A stretch of DNA of 64,000 nucleotides from contig CAWITA010000027.1 in NCBI GenBank assembly GCA_963838835.1, positions 168,968 through 232,967 of the forward strand, read 5' to 3'. Below are positions 43,248 to 52,645 of this stretch, piece by piece; the first letter of the stretch is position 1, and every line of letters starts with the position of its first letter. The position numbers and the translations under genes were made by a program. Source of the DNA: Bog-473 sp963838835 (lineage in GTDB: Bacteria; Actinomycetota; Acidimicrobiia; Acidimicrobiales; RAAP-2). The notes under the pieces were generated by a model. It was not told where the DNA came from. It searched no databases and was given only the letters and a program-made list of their open reading frames with translations.

Positions 43248-44039
43248 CAGCAGCCACCCGAAGGCCAGATCCAGCACGGTGTGGCCGTGGCGCCGGGCCA
43301 ATTCATCGAGCGCAGCCACGGTGGCCAACCGCTCGTCGGTCAGCTGGCTGGACGCCCGGTCACCCATTGCGGCGAGGCGCGTGCCCTCGGGCGGCGGCTC
43401 GCCGGCCCGGTACTTGCCACTGAGGAGTCCACTGGCCAGGGGGAAGAAGGGCAAGAACGCCACCCCGTTGCGCTCGCAGTAGTCGATGACCCCGTCCTCG
43501 GGCTCCCGGTGCAACACGTTGTACTGGTTCTGCACGCTGACGAACCCGGGACTCCCGGTTGGCGTGGCGGCGGTGGCCTCTTCGAGCATGGCGACGGTGA
43601 AGTTCGAGCAGCCGAACTCACGGACCTTGCCCTCGGCGACGAGCTCGGCCAGCGCACCGATGGTCTCGGCAATCGGGGTCTTCTGGTCGGGGAAGTGCAG
43701 CTGGTACAGGTCGATGCGATCGGTCCCGAGCCGCGTGAGGCTGTCCTCGACCGCCCTCTGGATGTACGCCGCCGACGCACCACCTTCATGGCCCTCGTAG
43801 GGCGCGCCGAACTTGGTGGCGAGCACGATGTCGTCCCGCCGCGCGCCCAGCGCGGCCCCGAGATAGGTCTCGCTCTTGGCGCCGCCGTAGATGTCGGCCG
43901 TGTCGAAGAAATTGATGCCGGCCTCGAGCGCGGCGTCGACCACTGCGGCCGTCTCTCGGCGCCCGATGCGCATGCCGAAGTTGTTGCATCCCAACCCGAC
44001 GACGCTCACCTTGAGCGAACCGATCGTCCGCGTCTCCAT
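43116..44039 (-). CDS. Aldo/keto reductase
   Basis: A 307-residue AKR (yajO/YhdN-type). NFFDTADIYGGAKSE contains catalytic Asp and Tyr (DTADIYG), LATKFG the Lys, and LYQLHFPDQ the His; FLPFFPLASGLLSGKY and VASVIAGATRPEQVAANV are the NADPH-binding C-terminal segments. It reduces an aldehyde or ketone with NADPH. Start ATG 44039. The 3' end overlaps the membrane protein frame. It is divergent from the SRPBCC gene with 105 bp between them. Confidence 0.9.
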   Translation of the reverse strand: METRTIGSLKVSVVGLGCNNFGMRIGRRETAAVVDAALEAGINFFDTADIYGGAKSETYLGAALGARRDDIVLATKFGAPYEGHEGGASAAYIQRAVEDSLTRLGTDRIDLYQLHFPDQKTPIAETIGALAELVAEGKVREFGCSNFTVAMLEEATAATPTGSPGFVSVQNQYNVLHREPEDGVIDYCERNGVAFLPFFPLASGLLSGKYRAGEPPPEGTRLAAMGDRASSQLTDERLATVAALDELARRHGHTVLDLAFGWLLSRHPVASVIAGATRPEQVAANVAAGEWRLGEDVLVEVDALAPR

Positions 44040-44144
44040 GGGTGGCCTCCTCCCCGCGGGCCGGCTCCCGAGCGAGCCAGCTGGGTCGGCAGTACTGTAC
44101 CGGCGGTTTCGGATCGAAGACGATCGGAGTGCGAGGAGGCTGGA

Positions 44145-44525
44145 ATGGCGACGGGCGCAGTGGACACCACGGTGGCGGCACCACCCGACGAGGTATGGAA
44201 GAAGGTGGGCAACTTCGGTGGGGCGGGCGAGTTGTTCCCCGCCCTCGAGTCGTTCCGGCTCGAGGGAGACGATCGCATCCTCAAGATGTTCGGCATGGAG
44301 ATCCGGGAGCGCCTGCTGGCGCGCGACGACGAGAGCCGCGTCATCACCTACTCGGTGGTCGACGGCGTGCCCATCGAGAGCCACTCGGCCACCATCTCGG
44401 TCGAGCCTGACGGGGACGGCTCCAAAGTGATCTGGGCCTACAACGTGACCCCCGACGAGATGGCGCCCATTTTCGGCGACACCTACCAGGCAGCCCTGAC
44501 CACGCTGGCAAGCTCTTTCGCATAG
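44145..44525 (+). CDS. SRPBCC family (polyketide cyclase-like) protein
   Basis: A 126-residue START-like/Bet v1-type domain, starting at ATG 44145 with GAGGAGG just upstream. DTTVAAPPDEVWKKVGNFGGAGELFPALES is the family opening (key part APPDEVWKKVGNFGG), DESRVITYSVVDGVP the mid strand, and SKVIWAYNVTPDE the last strand before the long helix. It may bind a small hydrophobic ligand; no catalytic residues are certain. Its neighbours give no clear partner. Confidence 0.82.
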   Translation: MATGAVDTTVAAPPDEVWKKVGNFGGAGELFPALESFRLEGDDRILKMFGMEIRERLLARDDESRVITYSVVDGVPIESHSATISVEPDGDGSKVIWAYNVTPDEMAPIFGDTYQAALTTLASSFA

Positions 44526-44585
44526 AGCGCAGCCCCGTCCGGGGATGCGCGTGGCACCCTGTGCACCCTGTCCTACCCTGAACAC

Positions 44586-46115
44586 GTGAACCCAGGCGCG
44601 GCGGACGCACCCGTCGACGCGACACCCCCGCTGCCGGCCGAGTCCTCCACACCGCGGCCGCTGACCGAGGACGTGCCGCGCATCTATCCCCGCCGCCTCC
44701 CGGATCCCACCGGTCGGGAGCTCCTTCGACGGGGGCGGACCATCGCCAAGGTCGTGGCCATCCACTTCACGCCCACGGCCGTCCGCCAGCTGCGGACCAT
44801 CCGGCAGGGCGCGCTGCCGGCGGCCCAGCTGGCCCGCCCGCTGCGCAAGAGCTTCCAGGACCTCGGCGGGACGTTCATGAAGTTCGGCCAGATCATCGCC
44901 TCCTCACCCGGGATGTTCGGCGACGAGGTGGCCGACGAGTTCCGGGCCTGCCTCGACACGGGTCCGCCGGTTGCGTACCCCGACGTTCGCCAAAGGGTGG
45001 AGGAGGATCTCGGGTTGTCGTTGCGTGACGCGTTCGCCGACTTCGATCCCGACCCGATCGGGACGGCCTCCATCGCCGTCGTGCACAAGGCCCGGCTCCT
45101 CGACGGGCGCACGGTCGCGGTCAAGGTGCTGCGCCCCGAGATCGAACACGTCGTCGCCACCGATCTCGACCTGATGCAACCGCTGCTCGAGATACTCGTC
45201 CGCCAGACCGGGGACCAGATGGCCGGTTCCACCCTGCAGATGCTTGACGGCTTCCGGGTGCAGATCGGCGAGGAGATGGACCTGCGCAACGAAGCGCGCT
45301 CGCTCGTCCATTTCCGGCGCCTGCAGAACGAATTCGACCTCAAGCTGATGGCGGTCCCCGAGCCCTACCTGGAGTTCTCCGGGCGCAACGTGCTGACGAT
45401 GGAGTTTTTCGACGGGGTGCCGATCGACGACCTGACCAGGGTGGCCGACCTCGGTTTCGACCCCAACCCGCTGGTGCAGGAAGTCATGCGGGCCTTCTTC
45501 TTGACCACGGTGCGTTGGGGGGCCTTCCACGGCGACGTGCACGCCGGCAACATGATGCTGCTGCGCGACGGCCGCATCGGCGTCATCGACTGGGGCATCG
45601 TGGGCCGCCTCGACCCGTCGACGCACCGCTTCTTCATCTCGTTGCTCTCCGCGGGCCTGGGTAACGAAGCAGCCTGGCCCGTGGTCACCAAGAACATCAC
45701 CGACGTCTACGGCCCCGCCATCGGAGTGGCGGTAGGGCTGTCGGGCGAAGACCTCACGGCGTTCTTTCGCTCCATCGTGGAGCCGGCGCTGACCCGACCC
45801 TTCGGCGAGGTGAGCCTGGCCGGCATCATGCAAGCGATCCAGCTGCAAATGGCCAAGGCACAGGGCGTCGAGGCTCACCAACGCAACGTCCGGTCCATCG
45901 TGCGCCGCCTGCGCACCCAGCGCCGGGTGCGGCGCATGGCCGACGAGGCGGGGGGCCTGATGTCCGAGTTCGACCGGGGCACGTTCCTGCTCGCCAAGCA
46001 GCTGATGTACTTCGAGCGTTATGGCCGGATGTTCGTCTCGGAGGTGCCGATCCTCAACGACCGTGCCTTCCTCGAGCAGCTGCTGGCCGGTATCGACGTC
46101 TCGCGCCTGGGTTGA
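44586..46115 (+). CDS. ABC1/UbiB/AarF-type atypical kinase
   Basis: A 509-residue protein kinase-like ATPase starting with GTG 44586. FMKFGQIIASSPGMFGDEVADEFRACLD is the KxGQ motif region (KFGQIIAS), IGTASIAVVHKARLLDGRTVAVKVLRP the A-rich loop plus VAVKV Lys, ALEMDL is EEMDLRNEA, and FHGDVHAGNMMLLRDGRIGVIDWG the catalytic loop (GDVHAGNM, DWG). Known family members support quinone synthesis or lipid homeostasis. The C-terminus is long and helical. A stretch of 460 bp follows without a complete gene. Confidence 0.88.
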   Translation: MNPGAADAPVDATPPLPAESSTPRPLTEDVPRIYPRRLPDPTGRELLRRGRTIAKVVAIHFTPTAVRQLRTIRQGALPAAQLARPLRKSFQDLGGTFMKFGQIIASSPGMFGDEVADEFRACLDTGPPVAYPDVRQRVEEDLGLSLRDAFADFDPDPIGTASIAVVHKARLLDGRTVAVKVLRPEIEHVVATDLDLMQPLLEILVRQTGDQMAGSTLQMLDGFRVQIGEEMDLRNEARSLVHFRRLQNEFDLKLMAVPEPYLEFSGRNVLTMEFFDGVPIDDLTRVADLGFDPNPLVQEVMRAFFLTTVRWGAFHGDVHAGNMMLLRDGRIGVIDWGIVGRLDPSTHRFFISLLSAGLGNEAAWPVVTKNITDVYGPAIGVAVGLSGEDLTAFFRSIVEPALTRPFGEVSLAGIMQAIQLQMAKAQGVEAHQRNVRSIVRRLRTQRRVRRMADEAGGLMSEFDRGTFLLAKQLMYFERYGRMFVSEVPILNDRAFLEQLLAGIDVSRLG

Positions 46116-46141
46116 CCGCGGCCCGGGCATCTGGCGCGAAA

Positions 46142-46157
46142 CTGGAATCTGTTCTAG
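46142..46157. promoter_or_regulatory. KstR-like palindrome
   Basis: CTGGAATCTGTTCTAG matches the KstR operator shape CTAGAAC-N2-GTTCTAG at 13 of 16 positions; the flanking AA and TT extend the symmetry. It lies 47 bp upstream of a short frame that looks like the start of an enoyl-CoA hydratase, so it may be an orphan sterol-regulon promoter. Confidence 0.45.
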
Positions 46158-46204
46158 TTTTTTCGCTCCGGGCCCGAGGCGGGCCTGGAGCCCGCGGAGG
46201 TGCG

Positions 46205-46273
46205 ATGGCAGAGGAGGCAGTGCTCTACACGGCAGACCACGCTGCCATTGCGAATGACACACCGCCTGGATGA
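46205..46273 (+). pseudogene. 5' remnant of an enoyl-CoA hydratase gene
   Basis: ATG 46205, GAGG upstream, reads MAEEAVLYTADHAAIANDTPPG and then stops at TGA 46271-46273. The first 15 residues look like the opening of crotonase-family proteins (VLYTxxxAIAxI). The expected ITLNRPEALNA part is missing in all frames. With the KstR-like palindrome in front it is best seen as a gene start left by a deletion. The match is too short to be sure. Confidence 0.4.
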
Positions 46274-46573
46274 TGCCCGACACCTGAACGGCGCAGCTGC
46301 CAGTTGGCCACGAGCACCCGCTCAGCGCCTGCCTGCAAGCCGCTACCCAGGCCCACACCAGTGTAGACCTTGGTCTGCACTGGTCGCCAGCCGTGCTGTC
46401 GCCTCAATCGGCAGGTGTTGGCCGAGAGGCGCTGGCCGCTCACAGGGTACTGGAGAAGGCCCGCTGGGACCCGGAGGCATGCACGGTCTCGGAGTCGACG
46501 AGGGAGCAATGGGGGGCGGTCAGATGAGTGTGATGGGTGTCGACAATCACCTCCGGGTGACAAACGAAGATCT
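46274..46573. other. Non-coding stretch at a rearrangement border
   Basis: The 300 bp between the truncated hydratase start and the truncated ligase carry no open frame with recognisable protein. Both flanking genes are cut here, one on each strand, so a deletion or insertion excision point probably lies inside. No terminal inverted repeats or transposase fragments were found by eye. Confidence 0.55.
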
Positions 46574-47396
46574 CTAGCGCGCCCTGGCCAGGGTCCTCGT
46601 CCTGCCCTCGACCGCTGCCCTTTGCTCGACCCGCTCGAGCAAGAGGCTGAGGAGCTGCGGTACCGCCAAGATGGTGGTGATGTGATAGTCCTGTAAGCCG
46701 CGAGCGATGGCAATCGGCGAGGCGCTTGGGACGTAGAAGACGCCAGCGCCTTTTGCGAGGGGAGCGAGCAGGCCGCCCGTGAGCTCGTACATGTGCGAAA
46801 GGGGAAGGACCGAGAGGAAACGCCAGTCAGGGTGCACGTCGACCACGCGCAGCGCGGCCTCGACGTTGGCCAAGAGATTCTCCTGGGTCAAGACCACCCC
46901 CTTTGGATCGGCCGTGGTGCCTGAGGTGAAGACGATGACGGCGGGGAAGTTGCCATTCGAATTCGATGTCCGGGGCCAACTCCGGGTATTCCGCAATGCG
47001 GTCGTCGAGTTCGTCGAGCGAGTCGACGTCGGATCGCCTGTCCAGTTCAGGATGCATATGGCGGTTCCGAAAGATCAGCTTCGGCTGTGTCTGGTCGATG
47101 AACCTCAGCGTCGTGGCCGGGCTGCCGATTGCGTCGATCGGCACCAGCACGGCACCGATCATCTGGGCGCCGAGAAAAAGCTCGACCCATTCGGGCGAGT
47201 TGTTGGCGACCACCATGATCCTGTCCCCCGACTGAATGCCGCTTGCCACGAGGAAGTTGGCCGTTTGGTAAATCCGCTTTCGCAGCTCGCCGTACTTCAG
47301 CCTCTCTATCTTCAGAAAAGGTCGGACGCTAAGTGCGGTTCGTTCGTCATGAGCTCTGAAGCCGGCGACGAAATCGCCGAAGTGTCGGCTGTTCAT
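46574..47396 (-). pseudogene. AMP-dependent acyl-CoA synthetase, truncated and frameshifted
   Basis: Begins at ATG 47396, overlapping the acpS stop (ATGA). The N-terminal part reads YGELRKRIYQTANFLVASG and GDRIMVVANNSPEWVELFLGAQMIGAVLVPI. At DIEF the frame shifts by one base (about 46958) and resumes FPAVIVFTSGTTADPKGVVLTQENLL, the P-loop TSGTT motif, then LPLSHMYELTGGLL. It stops at 46574 after about 274 residues, half of the family length, without the C-terminal adenylation motifs. It would have activated a carboxylic acid; in this state it cannot. Confidence 0.8.
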
Positions 47397-47710
47397 CGTT
47401 GCTCGATCCGGTAAGCGACCGCAACGGCGTAGTCGCCGTGATGCGAGATCGAGATTGCAAACTCCTGGGCTCCGATATGCGCATGAGGCTTGCCAGAAGC
47501 GTCCTGGGTGATGACGATGTCAGACCACTTCTTGGGTGGATCAACGGCGGCCTTGGCCACCGCCTCTTTCGCTGCCCACAGTCCGGCCAGGTGTTCGGGT
47601 TGCTGATCTGCTAACTCCGAAGAGCGAAAGGCGCTCTGGACCAATGCGCCAGCACTTACCTCGAGTCGCTTTCGAAATTCAGGGATGAACACCAGGTCGA
47701 TCCCCACCAT
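47393..47710 (-). CDS. acpS: Holo-ACP synthase (4'-phosphopantetheinyl transferase)
   Basis: A 105-residue AcpS-type protein starting at ATG 47710. GIDLVFIPEF carries the Mg-binding Asp, HLAGLWAAKEAVAKA the WAAKEA motif, ISISHHGDYAVAVA the C-terminal strand. It moves the phosphopantetheine arm from CoA to carrier proteins. It overlaps the truncated AMP ligase by 4 bp, so it was once part of an acid-activation or polyketide-type operon. The frame is open about 65 codons upstream, but that part shows no homology. A housekeeping acpS may be elsewhere. Confidence 0.8.
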   Translation of the reverse strand: MVGIDLVFIPEFRKRLEVSAGALVQSAFRSSELADQQPEHLAGLWAAKEAVAKAAVDPPKKWSDIVITQDASGKPHAHIGAQEFAISISHHGDYAVAVAYRIEQR

Positions 47711-47968
47711 GACGTCGCCATTGTACGACCGGCCTCCCTCGGCACCATGAGGGGACCAGCTCGCCTTTTTCGGTGGTCGGACATGTGACGAGGGCGCGAC
47801 CAGGGACGTGCCCTGAGTACAGATGATCTCGTGCACCCCGACGACGATCCGGCCCTCCCCTGCAGCCTCCGACGCTGCCTCTTCTTGACCCGCCGTCACC
47901 CTCATCTGAACGTCCTCATTCGTGCGCCCGTCGGTTGGGCGATTCAGCGGTGGAAGCGGTGAGACCTC

Positions 47969-48405
47969 TTACTTCTCATCTGGCGGCGGCCCGACATCGG
48001 CATGGCCGGTCCGAACGCTGCAGCTCCAGGGGTTGACAGCACCGGCCGCAGCGGCCTCGAGGCACACGTCGAGAGACAGCGCCGCCGTGTCGAAGACGAG
48101 GTGGTTGAGCGTCGGGTCGGCGGGGTTCCGGCCGTACAGCTCTCGCAGGAACGCCGAGCGAAGGCGGTCGACCCGACGCAGCCGGTCCCAGGCCTCGGCC
48201 TCGCTCAGGCCCTCCTCTCGGACGACCCGCTCGACCCGGACGCTGGGCGGGGCGCCCAAGCAGAGATGCAGCGCCTGCGGACAGGCACCGAGCACCACCG
48301 CCCCGCCCCGGCCCGGCCCACGATCACCCCGCCGGGGCCGGACGCGAGCTCCCACAACAGCTTCTCGGTAGCCTCGCGGACGGCGCCCTCGCTGAGCGCC
48401 GCCGA
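47969..48405 (-). pseudogene. Cytidylate-kinase-like protein, 5' truncated and frameshifted
   Basis: The C-terminal half of a cytidylate-kinase-2-like protein: SVRVERVVREEGLSEAEAWDRLRRVDRLRSAFLRELYGRNPADP, cited by its core RRVDRLRSAF, then LNHLVFDTAALSLDVCLEAA. Upstream the sense continues in another frame (REATEKLLWELASGPGGVIVGRAGA) and meets a stop at 48406-48408. The switch coincides with GCCCC GCCCC at 48303-48312, a 5-bp duplication. The N-terminal P-loop is absent. In actinobacterial stress islands such genes accompany universal stress proteins. Confidence 0.65.
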
Positions 48406-48437
48406 TTAGTACTTGCCCGACTTGGGAGGTGAATGAA

Positions 48438-48917
48438 TTGACCGACGCGACTGGCAATGAAGGGGGGCTGGGCGAGGCTCAACGCGACCCAGGACACCGC
48501 GTGGTCGTCGGGGTAGATGCCTCCGCGGAATCCCAAGAGGCGCTGCGATGGGCAGCTCGGTACGCGCGTCTTATCGGAGCGAGCCTGGACGTCGTGCACG
48601 CCTGGCATCCAGCAGAGGAGCACGCATGGCTCCAAAGTCTGCCCCCGCCCGCCGGCCCAACCGACGTTGCCCGAAGGGCCCTTGCCGAGATCGTCGCCAC
48701 CGTCGTCCATCCTGATCCTTCCCTCGTCGTGAGGACGGACGTCATTGAAGGACATGCCGTGAAAGTACTGACGCTTGCGGCACAGGGCGCTGACCTTCTT
48801 GTCGTGGGAAATAGGGGATTCGGTGGATTCGACGGCTTGCAGCTCGGGTCGGTCAGCGAGCAGTGTGCCGCCCATGCGTCATGTTCTGTTGTCATTGTTC
48901 GCTCGAACCCGTCGTGA
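48438..48917 (+). CDS. Universal stress protein (single domain)
   Basis: About 159 residues. TTG 48438 is chosen: it lies 8 bp behind GGAGG (48425-48429), whereas GTG 48429 overlaps that site. VVVGVDASAESQEALRWAARYARLIGASLDVVHAWH is the USP start, cited by VVVGVDAS; GADLLVVGNRGFGGFDGLQLGSVSEQCAAHASCSVVIVR has the G-2x-G-9x-G(S/T) ATP-binding motif (GNRGFGGFDGLQLGSVS). Such proteins are prominent in DosR-type hypoxia regulons of actinobacteria. It stands at the left end of the stress island. Confidence 0.9.
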   Translation: MTDATGNEGGLGEAQRDPGHRVVVGVDASAESQEALRWAARYARLIGASLDVVHAWHPAEEHAWLQSLPPPAGPTDVARRALAEIVATVVHPDPSLVVRTDVIEGHAVKVLTLAAQGADLLVVGNRGFGGFDGLQLGSVSEQCAAHASCSVVIVRSNPS

Positions 48918-49166
48918 TTTGGGCAGCGAATCAGCGACGAAGTCTCGACTGCTCTGATCATCTCCCGCGAGAATGAAGTGGCAAGGCCGGTGTCGAAACG
49001 CCATGGCACCGTTGCCGACCGGGGCCATCACCCACCAGGCCATCATCAGGGACGGAGCCTTGGCGCTGGGCTCGGAGCTTTCCATCGGCCGTCTTGTCGC
49101 ACTCGCGTAACGAAATGCGCCCGAGCCGAGGAGCTCGGCCCGGGCCCCGTCGCTGCGAGCTGGGGG

Positions 49167-50978
49167 CTAATTGTTGCCTTCGCCCCAGCTGTAAAGTGGG
49201 CGCAGCAAGGCGGTCTTCTTGCGCTGATGACCTGACATGCGGCGCAGAATGTCGTCGAGGACGACGATGGCCGTATCGAGGTGGGGCCCTTTGTTCAACA
49301 TTACGCACTCGGCACGTTGCGCCATAGCTGCGTCCGTAACCTCGGCCCGGGAGGGATGGCCTGTGCGAGCTACGTGGTCGAGCACCTCCGTCGCCCAGAT
49401 CACCGGCAGGTGGGCAGCCTCGCACAGCCACAGGATCTCCTCTTGGAGCTCGGCCAGCCGCTCGTATCCGGCCTCGACGGCCAGGTCGCCGCGGGCAATC
49501 ATCACGCCCACGCGCTGAGACCGCATGGCGTGCAGGAGGATCTCAGGTAACCGGATGAATGCAGCGCCGGTTTCTATCTTGAGAATTAGGCCGCAGCCAC
49601 CCGCCCCGACTCGATCGAGATACTCTCGCACGAGGTCGACGTCGCGCTCATGACGGAGGAACGATACGGCAATCATGTCCGCATGGGCGGCCGCCACTCG
49701 GAGAAGCGGCAGGTCTGCGTCCGTCACGGCGTCCACGGGAAGATCGCTTTCGGGAAGGTTGATGCCCTTCTCCGCACGTAGTTTCGCACCGCGTGCAGAC
49801 GCGTATTCGATCCGGATGAGGATCTCGCCAGGGTCTGCGCTCTCGATGACGCCGGTCAGCTTGCCGTCGTCGAGCACGATCTGCTGGCCTGGTTGTGCAA
49901 CGCTGAAAGCGCCGGACAACGTACAACCGATGCGTGCTATTCCCGGTTGCCCGTGTCGCCATGGTTCCGCCGCCTCCAACGACTCCGTGAGTCTCAGGCG
50001 GTCGCCGATACACAATAAATGGTGCTGGGGAAGTGGCGGGAGGGAGCCCACAATGGTGGACTCGCCGTCGAAATTGAGAGTGGAACCGGTCTCGACGTAG
50101 GTCGTGTCCCAGACCAGGGCGGTCGCCTGGCCTCGGCCGCATTGGGCAATGTGGAGTTGCCGGTGCGAGCCCCTCGTATCGACGAGTTCAACCACCTCCC
50201 CCGGTTCGAGCCGCTCCAACCATGCGGAGTCGACAGGAAGGGCGGACGACGTGCCGCTCGTGATTGTCGGGGCTCCGATGAGCGTTACCTGTGCCGGCGC
50301 GACGGCTACTCCCCGTAGGTCGCGTTGAGGGTGAAAACGGACCACCTGCGGGCCTTCGACCAAGGGTCCCGTGCGCATCTTGGGGCCGGGCAGGTCCATG
50401 GAGATCCGGCACGGCCGGGCGACCTCGTCCGACGCCTTCCGAACATTGCGGGACATGCGCACCCACGCTTCGGGGCCATCATGGGCGCCGTTGATCCGGG
50501 CGACATCCATCCCCAGCGTGACCAGATGACGGACGAGCTCGTAGTCCGTGGCAGCCTCACTCGGAAGCGTCACCATGACCCGTGGAACCCTTCCAAGGGG
50601 CCGGGGCCCGAACAGAGCGTCCGTATTGCGATCGAGCGCGCCTCGTCCGGCCCTAAAACTGAGAGGTGAAGGCACCAGCACGCTGGTTGTCGTATCGAGA
50701 GCCGCGCGCACGCTTTCGACGGTGGCGAGGACGTGTGGCTCGCAACGCCCGAGAGACGATAGACCGAGCTGACCTAACTTGCGCTGCAAGGACCGCTCGT
50801 CACTCCGGCGAAGCGCTAGGTAGTGGGTGAGGTTCACAGCGTCCGCCCGGTGCTCCGGTCGGACCGAAGCGATGTCATCGGCATGGCTGGATTCCAGCCG
50901 AGACATCGCGCTCTCGAGTTTCGCGAGTTCGGCAGCAAGCGTGCGGCGCTCTGCGTCCAGGGATGGGTCCGCAGTCAT
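49167..50978 (-). CDS. Pyruvate-kinase-like protein with N-terminal extension
   Basis: A 603-residue protein starting at ATG 50978 behind GAGG. The first 130 residues are a helical extension (DAERRTLAAELAKLESAMSRLE, cited in part) not found in standard pyruvate kinase. The core follows: TLPSEAATDYELVRHLVTLGMDVARINGAHDG, DLPGPKMRTG, KGINLPESDLPVDAVTDAD (substrate Lys region), VSFLRHERDV, LILKIETGAAFIRLPEIL (metal Glu), and VGVMIARGDLAVEAG (metal Asp), then PVIWATEVLDHVA and HPSRAEVTDAAMAQRAECVMLNKGPH. The C-terminal allosteric domain is missing. It probably makes pyruvate and ATP under stress, though activity is unproven. Confidence 0.8.
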   Translation of the reverse strand: MTADPSLDAERRTLAAELAKLESAMSRLESSHADDIASVRPEHRADAVNLTHYLALRRSDERSLQRKLGQLGLSSLGRCEPHVLATVESVRAALDTTTSVLVPSPLSFRAGRGALDRNTDALFGPRPLGRVPRVMVTLPSEAATDYELVRHLVTLGMDVARINGAHDGPEAWVRMSRNVRKASDEVARPCRISMDLPGPKMRTGPLVEGPQVVRFHPQRDLRGVAVAPAQVTLIGAPTITSGTSSALPVDSAWLERLEPGEVVELVDTRGSHRQLHIAQCGRGQATALVWDTTYVETGSTLNFDGESTIVGSLPPLPQHHLLCIGDRLRLTESLEAAEPWRHGQPGIARIGCTLSGAFSVAQPGQQIVLDDGKLTGVIESADPGEILIRIEYASARGAKLRAEKGINLPESDLPVDAVTDADLPLLRVAAAHADMIAVSFLRHERDVDLVREYLDRVGAGGCGLILKIETGAAFIRLPEILLHAMRSQRVGVMIARGDLAVEAGYERLAELQEEILWLCEAAHLPVIWATEVLDHVARTGHPSRAEVTDAAMAQRAECVMLNKGPHLDTAIVVLDDILRRMSGHQRKKTALLRPLYSWGEGNN

Positions 50979-51146
50979 CGCAACCTCGCGTCCGCGGAGT
51001 GTGACGAGTACTGTCCCGCTGGCTCCGCCTGCCGGGAACATGCTTGATCGATAGCGACGGTAGAACCACGACACTCGGGTGGTTCGAAACTATTTTGATC
51101 GATCGATGCTGAGTGCTCTGTCGACATTGTGCTCTCTCTAGGCCGG

Positions 51147-52349
51147 CTACCGATTCGCCAATGGCATATCAACTTTCTGCTGCGGTGCCATGCCATCACT
51201 CAAACAGAGAAATCCCAAGGCGATGTATTGCGCTGGCAACGACATCTCTCTGGCTTGAGCCCATTCCCTTGGCGAGGCTCTGTCCACCCAGACTGATTGA
51301 ACCGGGTCCACGACAACGGCTCGCCCCTCGAGACGTCCTGCCTCCATGGCCCTATAGGCATCCATGGCGGTATCCAAGTTGAACGTGGTGACTTTGGGCC
51401 GCACGAGTCCTCGGGCGGCCAGGTCGAGGACCTCGAGCAGCTCGGGGCGGCTGCCCCAGTAGGTGGTCTGGATCGAGACTTCGTAGGGCACCGAGAAGAA
51501 CGACACTGGAAGCGTGCCCCCGGCGATGCCGACGATGGTGAGATCGCCGAGCATGCGCGTCGCGGCTGCCCCGATGGCCAAAGTGGATTCTGAGCCGACG
51601 AAGTCCAAGACCACATCCGCCCCCCGGCCCCGGTGGCGGCACGGATCTCGTCCGCGAGATCAGGGTCGGACGCAAAACGCAGATCGGCACCGCAGGCGGT
51701 GGCCAGAGCGAGAGCTTCGTCTCGGGTGTCCACGGCGATGACCCGCGCAGCGGTGGTCGCCTTGAGGATCTCGATGGCCAGATGCCCAAGCGCTCCGACC
51801 CCTATGACCACGGCAGTCGTTCCGGGCGCGAGCTTTTGCCAGCTGCGTCGCACCGCGTGATACGGGGTAAGCCCGGCGTCAGTTAGAGGCGCCGCCGAAA
51901 CGGGGTCGAGACCGTCTGGCAGCGGGACGAGAAGCCGAGCGGAGGGTACGAGCATGAACTCGGCCATCCCCCCATCCAAGCCGAGGCCCCCGCCTCCCAT
52001 GGGCACCGGAGCTGCTGTCGGGTTCTCACAGTAGGTCTCGATCCCGAGCCGGCAACGTGTGCAACTTCCGCAACCCCAAGGCCCGTACACGGCCACGGGT
52101 TGGTCTACGTCCAGGCCGGTGACCTTTGAGCCCAGTGCATGGACCCAGCCGGCGTTCTCGTGTCCAAGCGTGAATGGGGGACCCCATGGAAGCAAGCCCC
52201 TTTCGAAATTCGCGCATCAGGTGCAGGTCCGAGTGACACGCACCCGCGCCTCCGACTCGAACAACCACCTGATCTGGGCCAGGAATGGGGTCGTCCACCT
52301 CCATCAAGACCGGCTCGGACTTCCACTCCATGAGTCGCAGCGCCTTCAT
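51147..52349 (-). CDS. Zinc-dependent alcohol dehydrogenase, two frameshifts
   Basis: Starts MKALRLMEWKSEPVLMEV. GAGACHSDLHLMREF holds the catalytic Cys; after a shift (extra base at 52205) LLPWGPPFTLGHENAGWVHALGS gives the His and Glu of GHE, and YGPWGCGSCTRCRLGIETYC the four-Cys structural zinc site. VVIGVGALGHLAIEILKA is the NAD loop. A second shift in the six-C run 51620-51625 (two extra bases or one missing) resumes VVLDFVGSESTLAIGAAAT. The C-terminus runs past the normal GRAVVV end to 51147. Adh of this class occurs in actinobacterial hypoxia islands. Either sequence errors or a decaying gene. Confidence 0.75.
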
Positions 52350-52551
52350 CAGGTCGGTCTTCTGCTAACGAGCCAAGGCTTCACTCCGGCTTTCTGCTGG
52401 TCTGATCCGAATAGCGGATCCACTCCGCTGGGGATGCACACACCATCATCCCGACCGCGCCCACAACATCCGACGTCATTTTGCTGGTTTCGAGACATCT
52501 CCGGGTTCCTCGTCAACAGGATCACACGCTATGCACTCGCCCCATGCCGAT

Positions 52552-52565
52552 GGGACCCCAGTCCC
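52552..52565. promoter_or_regulatory. DosR-box-like palindrome A
   Basis: GGGAC-CCCA-GTCCC has perfect 5-bp arms with four bases between, the geometry of the DosR consensus GGGACTWWAGTCCC. It lies 203 bp upstream of the alcohol dehydrogenase start, in a 370-bp gap that has no gene. Confidence 0.6.
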
Positions 52566-52631
52566 GGAATCCCACAGGTCCACTCGGGGCCGACCCTCCC
52601 CGATGTTCGCATCCCTGTCGTAGGATCGATA

Positions 52632-52645
52632 GGGACCTGAGTCCT
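52632..52645. promoter_or_regulatory. DosR-box-like palindrome B
   Basis: GGGACCTGAGTCCT, one base short of symmetric arms, 66 bp to the right of palindrome A. Paired boxes with such spacing are common at strong DosR promoters. It is 256 bp upstream of the relaxase relic start and 283 bp from the alcohol dehydrogenase start. Confidence 0.6.

Noticed and set aside
47711..47905. N-terminal extension of AcpS
   Set aside because: AcpS proteins start just before GIDLV; the extra 65 residues show no pattern.
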